From NCBI GenBank assembly GCA_041391225.1, contig JAWKOL010000008.1:186001-250000 (forward strand): a stretch of DNA of 64,000 nucleotides. Reading direction: 5' to 3'. How positions within the stretch are numbered: position 1 is the stretch's first letter; every line of letters starts with the position of its first letter. Made by a program: the position numbers and the translations under genes. Positions 16,995 to 27,076 of the stretch are shown here, in pieces. The notes under the pieces were generated by a model. It was not told the origin of the DNA. It did not search any database and saw only the letters and a program-made list of their open reading frames with translations. Source of the DNA: RI-153 sp041391225 (GTDB taxonomy: Bacteria > Chloroflexota > Anaerolineae > Caldilineales > Caldilineaceae).

Positions 16995-18495
16995 TTACCG
17001 TTGGGTGTAGGGCAAGTAGATGTTGTAGTCGGCGCTGCCGGGGATGGGCGTAGCCGTGGGCGACACAGGCGTGGCCGTAGGTGCAGGTGACGTTGGTGTG
17101 GCAGTGGGGGTGGCCGTGGACGGCGCCGATGTGACTGTCGGCGTCGGGTCTACCGTGCCGCCGTCGGGGGCCCAGGCCGGCCAGCCCACGGCGATGTTGG
17201 TCGGCCCGAACGGTGTAGGCGCACTGCCGCCGATGGACAGGATCTGCAACGTAGCGGCCACGTCGTCGTTCAGGTCGTCGTCGTGTACAAAGATGATCTG
17301 CTGCCCATCCGGCGACACACTGGGGCGAATGGCGAATGCGTTCTCGAAGGTTGTCAACTGTGTGGCCTGGTTGTTGACCAGATCGATGTGCCACAGGTTG
17401 CCGTTGATCGGAACAAACTGCTCGAACCAGTTCGCCATGACAAAGCCCGAGCCGTCGGGCAGCCAGGCCAGGCCGCGGGTGTCGTCCACGTTGACCACGG
17501 CTGCCACGTTTTCTGTGCCCACCTCGGCGCGGAAGACACTGCGCCCGCCTTCGGTGTTGTTGGTGGTGAGAAGTACCGTGTTATCCACTGGCGACCAGGC
17601 CAGTTCACCGGCGGCGATTGTCTGCGCCGATCCGCTGAGTAGATCGACGCTGCGTTGCAGATTGCCTGCGTTCACAGGCACGCGCTGCATCAATCGCCCG
17701 GAAAGGAGAAAGGCGAGCGTCTGGCCGTCGTGGCTCCAGGTGGGGCTCCACACGGTGACATTGTTCACCCGACCTGCGGCGGAGATCACCAACTCGCCGC
17801 CGTTCACCGTCTGCCCTGCGATCACGTCTACGTTGGATGAAAGCCAGCGGTTGCCGCCCTCGATGCCCACCACATTTTGCAGCAGGCCGTCGCCCAAGTC
17901 GGGGACATTGGGGACGATCACCTCGCGGGAGACCCGCGGCAGCAGGGTGACGAAGGTGGGCTGCGGCGCCTTCCACCGTCACCTCCACCGACATGACCTC
18001 GTTGAAGTCGTTGCGCACTGTCACGCTCACCGAGCCGGTGGGCAGCGTCGTGGCCTCCTCGCAAGACGGGCGGTTGGTGATGCGCCGGAAGCCGCTGCCG
18101 TCGACGTTGATCACGTAGAGATTGGTCTCGTACCAGCTACAGTGCGGTTCGTGGCCGCTGACGAAGGCCAGCATTGAGCCATCTTTGTTCCACGAAAGGT
18201 TGGTAATGCCCGACACCATGCTGCCGCGGTATGCCTGCGGCACTTCCCACAGCTTGCGGGCGCTGCCGCCGTCGGGCGCCGAGAGCCAGATTTCGTGGTT
18301 GGCGTTCGAGTAGGCGATTAGGCCGCCTGCGCTGATGCTGCGATCCACGATCTGCGCCGACGTGTCCGCGCCGGTGGCGGCGAGGAATGTGACAATCAAT
18401 CCGACGAGCAGCAGCAATCCCCCAAACATTGACGCGCGGCCAATCTGTGCTCTGTGGGTGCGGTGGGCAATGGCGGTGTGTGTGCGGTGCGACAT
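16995..18495 (-). CDS. secreted TolB-like beta-propeller protein with C-terminal YLP tail (one frameshift)
   Basis: The start ATG at 18495 is preceded by CTGGAGGAAACC. A long signal/anchor follows (GGLLLLVGLIVTFLAATGA). WD40/PD40-type repeats recur: GLIAYSNANHEIWLSAPDGG, SWNKDGSMLAFVSG, SPTWSHDGQTLAFLL, RPSVSPDGQQIIFV. A frame slip at about 17955 joins the two halves. It ends in a Thr/Pro-rich linker (TPTATPTSPAPTATP) and DYNIYLPYTQR. It probably sits on the cell surface; the ligand is unknown. The C-terminal tail resembles those of other secreted proteins in this window. Confidence 0.75.
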
Positions 18496-18706
18496 GGTTT
18501 CCTCCAGGGTGACAGATTCGGTGCGGTTACTGTGCAGCGAACCGTGTTCGTTCGCTGTGTGCATAGGCTACCGCCGTCCTCTTTGCCGAATATTGGTCGG
18601 TGCATGTCACCATACTGACACTTTCACTCGCTGAATCACGCCATTCTGTGTGCCACGTATACGCGACTATGCTGACAAAATTCACAAAGCAAGGACCAAT
18701 CTCCTA

Positions 18707-18736
18707 CTGACCCAAGGACTATGGTTTTTCTACAAT
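18707..18736 (+). promoter_or_regulatory. candidate promoter of the histidine kinase operon
   Basis: CTGACC, an 18-base spacer, then TACAAT, about 60 bases upstream of the TTG start. The 18496-18798 gap separates two divergent genes and holds nothing else recognisable. Confidence 0.4.
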
Positions 18737-18798
18737 GAAATATCAGTGCTTATACGCACACGTGGGGATCAAAGAAGGTTTGTGAGAAGGAGAGAGCA

Positions 18799-20832
18799 TT
18801 GAGCAGTGTAGACACAATCGCGCCATCGACCGCATCACCGCAAAACTCACCAGACGAGGAGGGCGGCATCTTCGCTCAAATCGTCAAGAACAACCCGTTG
18901 CCCATTGCACTGGTTGTCCCTGAGACCGGCGAGTTGATCGACGTGAATATCGCCGGCTGCAAATTGACCGGATACACCCACAGTGAACTGCTGGGGAAGA
19001 AAGGACATGAACTTGGGATCTGGCCCAACGTGCAGCAATGGCGTAACATTCGCGCCGAGCTGACCGGCGGCGGCGGATCCTGTACACGTGAACTCACGCT
19101 GCGTACCCGAAGCGGGGCCGACATCGACGTGTTGGCATCGTTCGAGATGCTTGAGCGCAACGGCGCACCGTGTATGCTCATCATTTTGAACGATATCACC
19201 GAACGCAAGCGCATGGAATTAGCCTTGCATGAGCGCACGGCGGCATTGAGTGAGCATGTCAAAGAGTTGCAGTGTCTCTTCTGGATCACCAACCTGCTAC
19301 AGACGCGAAGCGCTGAAACACGGCAGGTGTTGCAGACGGTGTCTGAGCAGATTCCGCTTGGGTGGTGGAAGCCAGAAGAGACGTGGGCGCGCATTACGTA
19401 CAACGATATCCAGTACACGGATGAAAGCACTCCTGCTGATATGACGCCCAACATGACCCAGACTATCACGGTCGGTGCGGACGCAGTTGGGCGGATCGAG
19501 ATCTTCACCGACGAAAGCGAAGCCAGTTCCCCCTTCCGCGGCGACAAACAGATCCTATTGGCAACCATTGCCAGGCTACTTGGCGATTATCTCGAACGCG
19601 AACGCGCCGGCGACGCCCTGAGCGAAAGCCGACGGCGATACGAGCAGCTCATTCAGAACGCGCCTCTTGGCATCGTGGTGTTTGATAGGAACGGCCACGT
19701 CACCATTACCAACTCAACCGCGCAGTCGCTTTTACAACTTTCGGGAAACACAGCACTGAGTTCCATCCATGATCCCTTCTTTGTGCAGACGCAGCTTTCT
19801 TCGGTGATTTCCGAATGCATCGAGAAACGTCAACACAACGTTGTAGAGGTCAGCTACAACCGCGGACACGACGACTTTGGGCGGCTGCGCGTACACCTGA
19901 CGCCTATCTGCCAGGAAGATGGTGTGCTGGCCTCGGTGCAGGCTATGTTCGAAGACGTTACACAGCATCGAGAAAGCGAAAGGCAGCAAAATCATCGCCA
20001 GAAACTGGAGGCTGTGGGCGAATTGGCCGCCGGTATCGCCCATGAGATCAATACACCTATCCAATTTATTGGCGACAATATCCACTTCTTGCAGGATGCC
20101 TTTCAAGATCTCATGCGCCTGCTCGATTTCTATCATCGGTCGGTCTACGAACTGGCCCCAAGCGCGGATCATCCAAGCGTGCATGCGCTGGAGCAGTTGA
20201 TAACCGATCTGGATCTGCAATACTTGGTGGAAGAGATCCCCAACGCCATCATTCATTCGTTGGATGGTGTGGCTCGTGTGGCTGATATCGTCAGCGCTAT
20301 GCGCACCTTTGCCCACCCTGCCACAGATGTCAAAGTGCCGGTCGACATCAACCAGGCCCTCACCAATACACTAACGGTGACACGCAACGAGTATAAGTAC
20401 ATCGCCAACGCAGAAGTCGATTTTGATGCGTCGCTGCCTTTGGTCCCCTGTGATCCTGGCGAGATCAACCAGGTTTTCTTGAACATCATTGTCAACGCCG
20501 CCTACGCCATCGCCGAAAAAGGCCCATTGTCGGCGGAACAGGATCGGGGGCTGATCACCCTGCGCACGCGGCGTCAAGGGAATGAGGCGATGATCGCCAT
20601 CGAAGACACCGGCGTGGGCATCGCGCAGGAAGACATCAACCGCGTCTTCGATCCATTCTTCACGACAAAACCTGTGGGCAAAGGCACCGGCCAAGGGCTT
20701 TCCATCGTCCACTCGATTGTTGTACAGAAGCACCAAGGACGCATCGAGCTGGAGTCGGTCAAAGGCAAGGGGACGACGTTTATGATCTATTTGCCGCTTG
20801 AAGATGCACAAAATCACACCGCAAAGGTCTAG
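18799..20832 (+). CDS. PAS-domain sensor histidine kinase
   Basis: 677 residues, TTG start 7 nt after AAGGAG. A PAS domain occupies about 25-135 (NPLPIALVVPETGELIDVN ... ILNDITERKR). A middle region without a confident family comes next, then a second PAS at about 280-395 (APLGIVVFDRNGHVTITN). The dimerisation helix carries the phospho-acceptor His415 in AAGIAHEINTP. The ATPase domain has the N box NAAYAIAEKG, G1 DTGVGI and G2 GKGTGQGLSI. There are no membrane segments, so the sensor is cytosolic. One nucleotide separates it from the next regulator gene. Confidence 0.92.
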   Translation: MSSVDTIAPSTASPQNSPDEEGGIFAQIVKNNPLPIALVVPETGELIDVNIAGCKLTGYTHSELLGKKGHELGIWPNVQQWRNIRAELTGGGGSCTRELTLRTRSGADIDVLASFEMLERNGAPCMLIILNDITERKRMELALHERTAALSEHVKELQCLFWITNLLQTRSAETRQVLQTVSEQIPLGWWKPEETWARITYNDIQYTDESTPADMTPNMTQTITVGADAVGRIEIFTDESEASSPFRGDKQILLATIARLLGDYLERERAGDALSESRRRYEQLIQNAPLGIVVFDRNGHVTITNSTAQSLLQLSGNTALSSIHDPFFVQTQLSSVISECIEKRQHNVVEVSYNRGHDDFGRLRVHLTPICQEDGVLASVQAMFEDVTQHRESERQQNHRQKLEAVGELAAGIAHEINTPIQFIGDNIHFLQDAFQDLMRLLDFYHRSVYELAPSADHPSVHALEQLITDLDLQYLVEEIPNAIIHSLDGVARVADIVSAMRTFAHPATDVKVPVDINQALTNTLTVTRNEYKYIANAEVDFDASLPLVPCDPGEINQVFLNIIVNAAYAIAEKGPLSAEQDRGLITLRTRRQGNEAMIAIEDTGVGIAQEDINRVFDPFFTTKPVGKGTGQGLSIVHSIVVQKHQGRIELESVKGKGTTFMIYLPLEDAQNHTAKV

Positions 20833-20833
20833 T

Positions 20834-22051
20834 ATGCCCACATCGACGCTTCTTTTTGTTGATGATGAACAAGCCGTGCTCAATGGTGTGCGTCGGTCTC
20901 TCTACAAGATGCGCTCCGTTTGGAAAATGGATTTCGCCAACGGTGGCGCCGAAGCCATGCAAATGATGCAGCAACACACCTACGACATGCTCATCACCGA
21001 CATCCGTATGCCTGGCATCGACGGCGTGGAATTGCTCCGTTGGGCGCAGCAGTCACATCCACAGACGCTACGCTTTGTGTTGTCGGGCCAATCGGACAGC
21101 AAACACCTCGAACAGATCGTCGGCCTCACACATCAGTTCCTCACCAAGCCCTGTGATGCCGATGCCCTTAAATTGGCGATCCAGCGCGCCGAGCAACTGC
21201 GCTTTCTGCTCGTTGATCCCGATCTACAACGCCTGGTTGCTCGCATGAAGGGTTTGCCCGTGCTGCCGACCGTCCTCGCTGAGCTGATGTCGGCCATCAC
21301 TTCGTCGGGGCAGTCGCTGCGTCGGGTGGGCGATATCATCCAGCGAGACATGGGGCTGGCGGCCAAAGTGCTGCAACTGGTCAACTCGCCGCTGTTTGGC
21401 CTGCGTCAACAGGTGAACGATCCACATCAGGCTGTTGTTCTGCTCGGCCTGGAGACGATCAAGACCCTCATCGTCGCTGCCGCCACTTTCGATACACTGC
21501 AAGATGCGCAGACAAGCGAGCTGGCCGAGGACATCTGCACCCATGCAACTCGGGTCGGCTGGATTGCCCAGTGCATCGCCAAGGAGAACGGCGACGCCAC
21601 CGCCATCGATTGGGCGCTGGCTGGCAGCTTGCTACACGACGTGGGCAAGCTGGTACTCGCTTCGCAAATGCCTGATCTCGCGGGCGAAGTGCTGGATTTG
21701 GTGCAGCTACGTCGGGCGCCGCTATATCAAGTTGAAGCCGAAGTCTATGGTCAGACACACGCCGAAATCGGCGCTTATCTGCTCGGCATCTGGGGCTTCG
21801 ACGAGCGCCTGGTGGGCGCCATCGCCTGCCATCATCGCGCACCGACTGCCGCCAACGGTGAATTGCTTTCTCTGTCGGATGTTCTTTACCTTGCCAATCT
21901 TCTCGAACACGCCTGGTTCCCCGACGCCGAAGCAGAGTGGGAAGTGGATCTTTCGGCGCTTGAAACGTTGGGGATCTCAGAGCAGCAGTTGGCAAAGTGG
22001 TTTTCCTGCTTTCGCCCTGCCATTCAGCCACCGCCAGGAATCATCGAATGA
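20834..22051 (+). CDS. response regulator with HDOD output domain
   Basis: 405 residues. The receiver domain has STLLFVDDEQAVLNGV, the phospho-acceptor Asp near residue 56 (LITDIRMPG) and the FLTKP lysine. An HDOD domain spans about 145-340 (LPVLPTVLAELMSAI, MGLAAKVLQLVNSPLFGLRQQV, SLLHDVGKLVL). Such REC-HDOD proteins usually signal without catalysing c-di-GMP breakdown. It follows the kinase directly and overlaps the next gene by ATGA, giving a three-gene operon. Confidence 0.9.
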   Translation: MPTSTLLFVDDEQAVLNGVRRSLYKMRSVWKMDFANGGAEAMQMMQQHTYDMLITDIRMPGIDGVELLRWAQQSHPQTLRFVLSGQSDSKHLEQIVGLTHQFLTKPCDADALKLAIQRAEQLRFLLVDPDLQRLVARMKGLPVLPTVLAELMSAITSSGQSLRRVGDIIQRDMGLAAKVLQLVNSPLFGLRQQVNDPHQAVVLLGLETIKTLIVAAATFDTLQDAQTSELAEDICTHATRVGWIAQCIAKENGDATAIDWALAGSLLHDVGKLVLASQMPDLAGEVLDLVQLRRAPLYQVEAEVYGQTHAEIGAYLLGIWGFDERLVGAIACHHRAPTAANGELLSLSDVLYLANLLEHAWFPDAEAEWEVDLSALETLGISEQQLAKWFSCFRPAIQPPPGIIE

Positions 22052-22983
22052 ACGAATCAATTCTAATGGTCGATGACGATGCGAATCTGCTGGCGGGCAT
22101 GAAGCGCGCCTTCCGCAAACAGTTTGTCATTGTCACAGCCGGCAGCGGAGAAGAAGGATTGCAGCATCTCCAATCCACACCGTTTGCTGCCGTCGTCTCC
22201 GATTTTCGTATGCCCGCAATGGACGGCGTTGCCTTTCTGACGGCTGCGCGCAGCGTCCAGCCCCACGCCACACGCATTCTGCTCACCGGCTACGCTGATC
22301 TCAACACGGCTACCGGCGCTATTAACGATGGGCACATCTTCCGCCTGTTGACAAAGCCTGTCAGCGCCGCCGACATGCAGAAGGCACTGCAAGCCGCCGT
22401 AGAGCAGAACCGCCTGGTCACCGCGGAACGCGAACTGTTGTCAAAAACGCTGCTGGGGAGCATCAAGGTGCTCCTCGATCTGCTTGGCCGGAGCTGCCCC
22501 GCGGCGATGAAACGCTCAACGCGGATGCAGATCATCATCCGCAGAATGTCCACCGAGCTTGGGCTTTCGGATCTGTGGCAGTACGAGATCGCCGCCATGC
22601 TCTCGCAGGTCAGCTATCTGCTGGCGCCGTCGGCGCTCCTCCACAAGTTCTACAGTGGACGTCAACTCTCTTCCAGCGAACAGCAACAGATGACCGATCT
22701 CCTCGCCTCGGGGCGCACCCTGCTTGTACAGATCCCGCGCCTCGAAACAGTTGCCGAGATCATCGGGCGGCAGCAGTGGGTCTTCTCGCCCCACGCATTC
22801 TCCATCGACATCGACCAGCGCGACACCATCACCCTCGGCGCTCAAATGCTGCAAACTGCCAACGAATACGAAGCACAGCTCGCCCGTGGCCAGACCCACG
22901 AACAGGCCATTCGGAATCTGCACTTCACGGTGACGCTGGACGGCAAGCTGGTGCAGGTATTGGACACAGTGGTGAAGGAGTGA
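22048..22983 (+). CDS. response regulator with degenerate HD-type output region
   Basis: 311 residues, start overlapping the previous stop (ATGA). Receiver: SILMVDDDANLLAGMKR, Asp52 in VVSDFRMPAMDG, and LLTKPV. The remaining 190 residues resemble an RpfG-type HD-GYP domain in layout (YEIAAMLSQVSYLLAP ... RLETVAEIIGRQQ). The position where HDIGK would be expected reads SQVSY, so metal ligands are missing and phosphodiesterase activity is unlikely. This assignment of the output region is inference. Ends 2 nt before a repeat element. Confidence 0.75.
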   Translation: MNESILMVDDDANLLAGMKRAFRKQFVIVTAGSGEEGLQHLQSTPFAAVVSDFRMPAMDGVAFLTAARSVQPHATRILLTGYADLNTATGAINDGHIFRLLTKPVSAADMQKALQAAVEQNRLVTAERELLSKTLLGSIKVLLDLLGRSCPAAMKRSTRMQIIIRRMSTELGLSDLWQYEIAAMLSQVSYLLAPSALLHKFYSGRQLSSSEQQQMTDLLASGRTLLVQIPRLETVAEIIGRQQWVFSPHAFSIDIDQRDTITLGAQMLQTANEYEAQLARGQTHEQAIRNLHFTVTLDGKLVQVLDTVVKE

Positions 22984-23142
22984 TTGGGGATTGGGGACTA
23001 GGGACTAGGGACTGGGGACTGGGGATTCGTTGACATCAGATTGAGCGCTGCGTGAGCACCCCAGGTGCGGGTCTACACGAGAACGGACGTACGAGGACGT
23101 GCTGCACCCAGTCCCCAGTCCCCAATCACCAATCCCCCCGCG
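22983..23142. repeat. STRR-like heptamer inverted repeat in a convergent gap
   Basis: Left arm (22983-23027) GATTGGGGATTGGGGACTAG and similar units; right arm (23104-23140) CCCAGTCCCCAGTCCCCAAT. The arms are complementary and flank about 75 bases. The right arm overlaps the 3' end of the SARP-type gene. Confidence 0.8.
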
Positions 23143-26100
23143 TCCGCGGCAGATCGGCAATCTCTTCGCCCAACACCACCATATCGCGGATGATTGTCCG
23201 CTCGCTCACGCCCAACGCCTCCGCCAGGTGACGGTACGCGGGGACAGCCCCCTGCTCGCGCGCCTCGTACAGCAGACGCACGATCTGGCCGCGACGCCGT
23301 CGTGTCTTGGACGCAATGGCGCGGTCGTCGGGGGTTTCCACGGTCCACGCCACCGTGATCTGCTCGTCCTGGCGCAGAGGACGGCCCGTGGGCGCGCCGG
23401 CGCGGGGCAGCAGCAGGGTGATCTTCGTGGCCTGTGTGGCCGCCCACGCCGCCAGGATCGCGGCATGTTCGGGGATCCCGGTGCAGCTGATCGCCTGATC
23501 CTCGGTGGAGAGCGTCTCCAGCATGCGCACCAGCGCCCCATGCGCGGTGACCAGCGCCGCCTGCGCCTCACCTGTTCGGCCCATCGCCTGCAGCACGTTG
23601 TGATGCTCAAAATGTACAAGATACGGCTGCGCAACGCCTGGCGTTAGCGCGTCCACGGCGGCGTGGATCGCCTCAGCGGCGGCGCTGAGCCGACCCAACT
23701 GTCGCAGTATCTGTGCCTTGTGCGTCAGGAACCCTACCGCCAGGTCGCCCAGGTTGTGCGCGGCGTGTAGCGCCAATGCTGCTTCTACTGCGGCCAGGGC
23801 ATCCTCGGCCCGCCCAACACGGTGCAACGCCAACGACCGCGCCTGATGGATCTGCGCCAGCAAAAAGGGCATCTCGGCGGCGTCGGCCAGCACGGTCAGC
23901 GCCTCGTCCATGTGGGCAAGCGCCGCCGCCCGGTCTCCGGCCAGGTAGTCGAACTGGGCCTGGATGCTCAACGCCTGCGCCAGCAGCGTCTTGTTGCCCT
24001 GGGCGCGCTGTACGGCCAGCACGCCTTCGATTGCCTGCCGTCCGCGTGCGGTGTCGCCCACGTACGTGCTGATCACGGCGGCGACGCTGATCTCGGCGAA
24101 ACTCCACGCCCGCTGCGAATCGATCTCCTGCGCGATCTGCGAAGCCGCCGCAAAATGGGTGAGTGCCGCCCCGGCCTTACCCTGCATGTAGCAGACCACG
24201 CCCCAGTTGATCAGCGTGCGCGCTTCGCCATAGCGATAGCCCACCTCACGGTGAATCGCCAACGCCTCGGCGTAGCCCTGTTCCGCGCCCGCCACATCTC
24301 CCTGTTCGCTGAGGATCGCGCCAACCGCCGACAACACATCGGCCTCGCCCACACGGTCGCCCACCGCCCGGTAGCGCGCCGTGGATCGATCCGCCGCGGC
24401 CAACGCCTCGTCGTAGCGCCCTAGCAGCACCAACGCCGCGCTCAGCGTCGACTCCGCCTCGGCCTCGGTTGCAATTTCGCCGTGCGCTTGGCTGAGTGCA
24501 ATCGCCTCTTCGAGCAACGGCAGCGCCGCATCCCCCGCGCCGTTCCAATACGCCATCTCGCCCGCCGCCGCCAGGATCTGCGCCTGCAAACTGGCGATCT
24601 CTGGGCTGTCACCGCCGCGGCGCGCCAATGCCAGCGCCCGATCCAGCCGTGCGCGCGCCGCCGCGTAATCGCCCAGCGCCGCCAGCATCTGGCCGTAACG
24701 TCGTTCCAGGGCGATCTGCTGCTTCGGATCGGCCGTCGTCAATGCCGCCAGCCGTTCCAAATCGGCCTGTTGGCGTTCGCGCAGACCCAACACATCCAGC
24801 ACCCGTTCCCGCGCAAAGAGCAACCGCGCCGGGATCGCCTCGCCTTCGCCCAGCAACCGTTCGGCGCTGTCGAAGTGCTGCAATGCCTGCCGGTAGGCGT
24901 GAACCGTCGCCGCCGCCTCGCCCGCCGCCGCATAGTGTCGAGCGGCGTCTGCATCCAGCCCGGCCCGCTCGCCATGATAGGCCAACGCCGCTGCCGAACC
25001 GTCATCGCCCAAAGCGCCGAGCACCCGCCGATGCAGCGCGCGACGTTCGTCTTCGCCCAGCCCGGCGTAGACGGTCTCGCGTACCACATCGTGGCCGAAG
25101 CGATAGCCCGTCGCTGTCTCCTGCAACAGCCCTTGCTGCACCAACCGGCCTACCGCGGGCAGCAGATCGCGGCCATCCAGATCGGTCAACTCGGCCAGGG
25201 CGAAGAGCGAGATCTCGCGCCCCACCACCGCCGCGTTGATCAGCAACCGCCGGGCCACGTCGTCGAGCCGCGCCAGCCGTCGCGAGATTGTCTCTTCCAC
25301 AGCCGGCAACAAAGGCAACTCGGCATAGTCTTCGGTGTCGGCGTCGAACGGCGTTGTCCAGTTGCCCGCCTCGTCCTGGCGCAAAAGACCCTCAGCGTAG
25401 AGCGTGCGCAGGCTTTCCAGCACAAACAGTGGGTTGCCGCCTGTTTCGGCATGGATGCGCGTCGCGAACAACGTGGCCGGCGCGGGCAGCACCAGCGTGT
25501 GCTGCACCATCTCCGCCGTCTCTTCCACCGAAAGCGGCGCCAGCGCCAGCCGCGCCAGGACGCCCGTCCTGTCTATCGCTTCGATGGCCGCCCACGCTGG
25601 CGCGTTCTGTTGCGCGTCCACTTGCCGAAAGGCGAACACCGCCAGCACCCGCGCCGCGCGCAAACGCTGCGCCAGGTAGATCAACACATCCAGCGTAGCG
25701 GCGTCGGCCCAGTGCAGATCATCCAGGATCAACAGCAGCGGGTTGGCCTCGGCCAGGGCCAGGATCAGCCGCACCAGCCCTTCCATCAGACGGATGCGCT
25801 CCTGATCCGGCTTCATGGCGGGCAAAGTCGACACGCCCTGCGTCCAATCGGCCAAAGCGGGGAGCACCGTCGCCGCCGCGCTCAGCCACAGCCTGTCCAA
25901 CAGTGTGGCCGCTTGCTGCGCCCGCAGCGGCGACAGCCCATCCTGCAACGTCGCCAGCAGCAGGCCGTAGGGCGCATCGGCCGTCAACTCCTGTGCTCGC
26001 CCCTGCATCACCACCACCCCGCGCCAGGACGCGTCCTCGGCCAGCGCGGTCAGCAGTCGGCTCTTGCCCACGCCCGGCTCCCCAGCCACGAAGACCACGC

Positions 26101-26911
26101 CGCCGTACCCTTGAACAGCGCGCCCAAGTTGATCGAGCAGTGTGTGGCGTTCGGCCGTGCGCCCGATCAGCGGCGGCGCCTGCTCAAAGGGGGCTTTCTG
26201 TGTTTTTTGGGGGAGAACGACGGAACCGGTTTGGCGCAAGGACGTCGTTTGCTCGGTGGGGGTGGCGTCGAGTTCAGCACGCAGGGTGGACGCCAGTTGC
26301 GTGTACAGTCGTTCGGCTTCGTGCGGACGACCGAGAATGTGGCACAGCCGCATCGCCTCCTGGTAAGCGTCCTCGCGCAGCGGATCGGCCTGAATCAGCG
26401 TCAACGCGGTTTGGAACGCGGCGTCATACTCCTGCGCTGCTTTGTACGCAGCCACCAGTCGCTGCAAGGCTGCCAGATAGCGCTCGCGTAGCCGTTCCTG
26501 TTCGGCGATCACCCAATCGCTGTAATCGTCGGCCAGCAACGGGGCCGTGTAAAGATCCACCGCGGCGTGCAGAGCCGACACGCTGCCCTCCTGCGCCAGC
26601 GCGTCCTCGAAGGCGTGAACGTCTACCGTGTCAACTTGCGCGTAGTCAAGAGAAAGGCGATCCCCGTCGCGGCGGATCAGATCCGCGCCGACGGCCTGCG
26701 TCACGGTCCACAGCGCGTAGCTCAACCGGCGCCGCGCTGTTGTCTCGTCCAGTTCGGGCCAGAAGACATCGCACAACCGGCCGCGCGTGTGTACCCCCCG
26801 CCGGAAGTAGAGCAAGAACGCCAGCAGCGCTCGCCCTGGCTGCGACGAAATGGGCAGCACAACACCGTTTTTCTCGATTGTCAGCGGGCCGAACAGGCGG
26901 GCGGTAAACAT
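23126..26911 (-). CDS. giant SARP-type transcriptional regulator (OmpR-like wHTH, BTAD, AAA ATPase, TPR)
   Basis: 1261 residues. The N-terminal winged helix (1-95) includes GVHTRGRLCDVFWPELDE, followed by a BTAD domain (about 95-245) with LREDAYQEAMRLCHILGR. Then comes a STAND/AAA module with Walker A GEPGVGKS near residue 290 and Walker B LLLILDDLHWAD. A long helical TPR-like array (about 650-1130) follows. The C-terminus adds a second helix-turn-helix (YRHLAEALGVSERTIIRDM), which is unusual for this class. Such proteins integrate ligand signals into transcription activation. The target is not evident; it is monocistronic with no strong ribosome site. Confidence 0.85.
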   Translation of the reverse strand: MFTARLFGPLTIEKNGVVLPISSQPGRALLAFLLYFRRGVHTRGRLCDVFWPELDETTARRRLSYALWTVTQAVGADLIRRDGDRLSLDYAQVDTVDVHAFEDALAQEGSVSALHAAVDLYTAPLLADDYSDWVIAEQERLRERYLAALQRLVAAYKAAQEYDAAFQTALTLIQADPLREDAYQEAMRLCHILGRPHEAERLYTQLASTLRAELDATPTEQTTSLRQTGSVVLPQKTQKAPFEQAPPLIGRTAERHTLLDQLGRAVQGYGGVVFVAGEPGVGKSRLLTALAEDASWRGVVVMQGRAQELTADAPYGLLLATLQDGLSPLRAQQAATLLDRLWLSAAATVLPALADWTQGVSTLPAMKPDQERIRLMEGLVRLILALAEANPLLLILDDLHWADAATLDVLIYLAQRLRAARVLAVFAFRQVDAQQNAPAWAAIEAIDRTGVLARLALAPLSVEETAEMVQHTLVLPAPATLFATRIHAETGGNPLFVLESLRTLYAEGLLRQDEAGNWTTPFDADTEDYAELPLLPAVEETISRRLARLDDVARRLLINAAVVGREISLFALAELTDLDGRDLLPAVGRLVQQGLLQETATGYRFGHDVVRETVYAGLGEDERRALHRRVLGALGDDGSAAALAYHGERAGLDADAARHYAAAGEAAATVHAYRQALQHFDSAERLLGEGEAIPARLLFARERVLDVLGLRERQQADLERLAALTTADPKQQIALERRYGQMLAALGDYAAARARLDRALALARRGGDSPEIASLQAQILAAAGEMAYWNGAGDAALPLLEEAIALSQAHGEIATEAEAESTLSAALVLLGRYDEALAAADRSTARYRAVGDRVGEADVLSAVGAILSEQGDVAGAEQGYAEALAIHREVGYRYGEARTLINWGVVCYMQGKAGAALTHFAAASQIAQEIDSQRAWSFAEISVAAVISTYVGDTARGRQAIEGVLAVQRAQGNKTLLAQALSIQAQFDYLAGDRAAALAHMDEALTVLADAAEMPFLLAQIHQARSLALHRVGRAEDALAAVEAALALHAAHNLGDLAVGFLTHKAQILRQLGRLSAAAEAIHAAVDALTPGVAQPYLVHFEHHNVLQAMGRTGEAQAALVTAHGALVRMLETLSTEDQAISCTGIPEHAAILAAWAATQATKITLLLPRAGAPTGRPLRQDEQITVAWTVETPDDRAIASKTRRRRGQIVRLLYEAREQGAVPAYRHLAEALGVSERTIIRDMVVLGEEIADLPRTRGDW

Positions 26912-26922
26912 GAGGTGATTTT

Positions 26923-26951
26923 ACAGGGCAAGAGGCAAAAGGCAAATGAGG
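26923..26951. repeat. short GGCAAAA-type repeat run
   Basis: A few GGCAAGA/GGCAAAA heptamers just upstream of the SARP-type gene start, the same unit as the large array at 33.9 kb. The rest of the 26912-27076 gap shows no further feature. Confidence 0.55.
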
Positions 26952-27076
26952 TTCACAGGTAATTAACGCTTCTTTAACGCGCCTTTGGTATTATCGACGC
27001 CTATAGCGTCAAAAATCTGCCTCCACGTTTCCCCGATCTCTCCGTGACAGCGCGTCTGCTCTGTACACAGGAGAAA

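Noticed and set aside
24482..26491. 669-residue open frame on the plus strand
   Set aside because: Antisense to the SARP-type regulator; Arg/Gln-rich composition typical of a mirror frame in high-GC DNA, no motifs.
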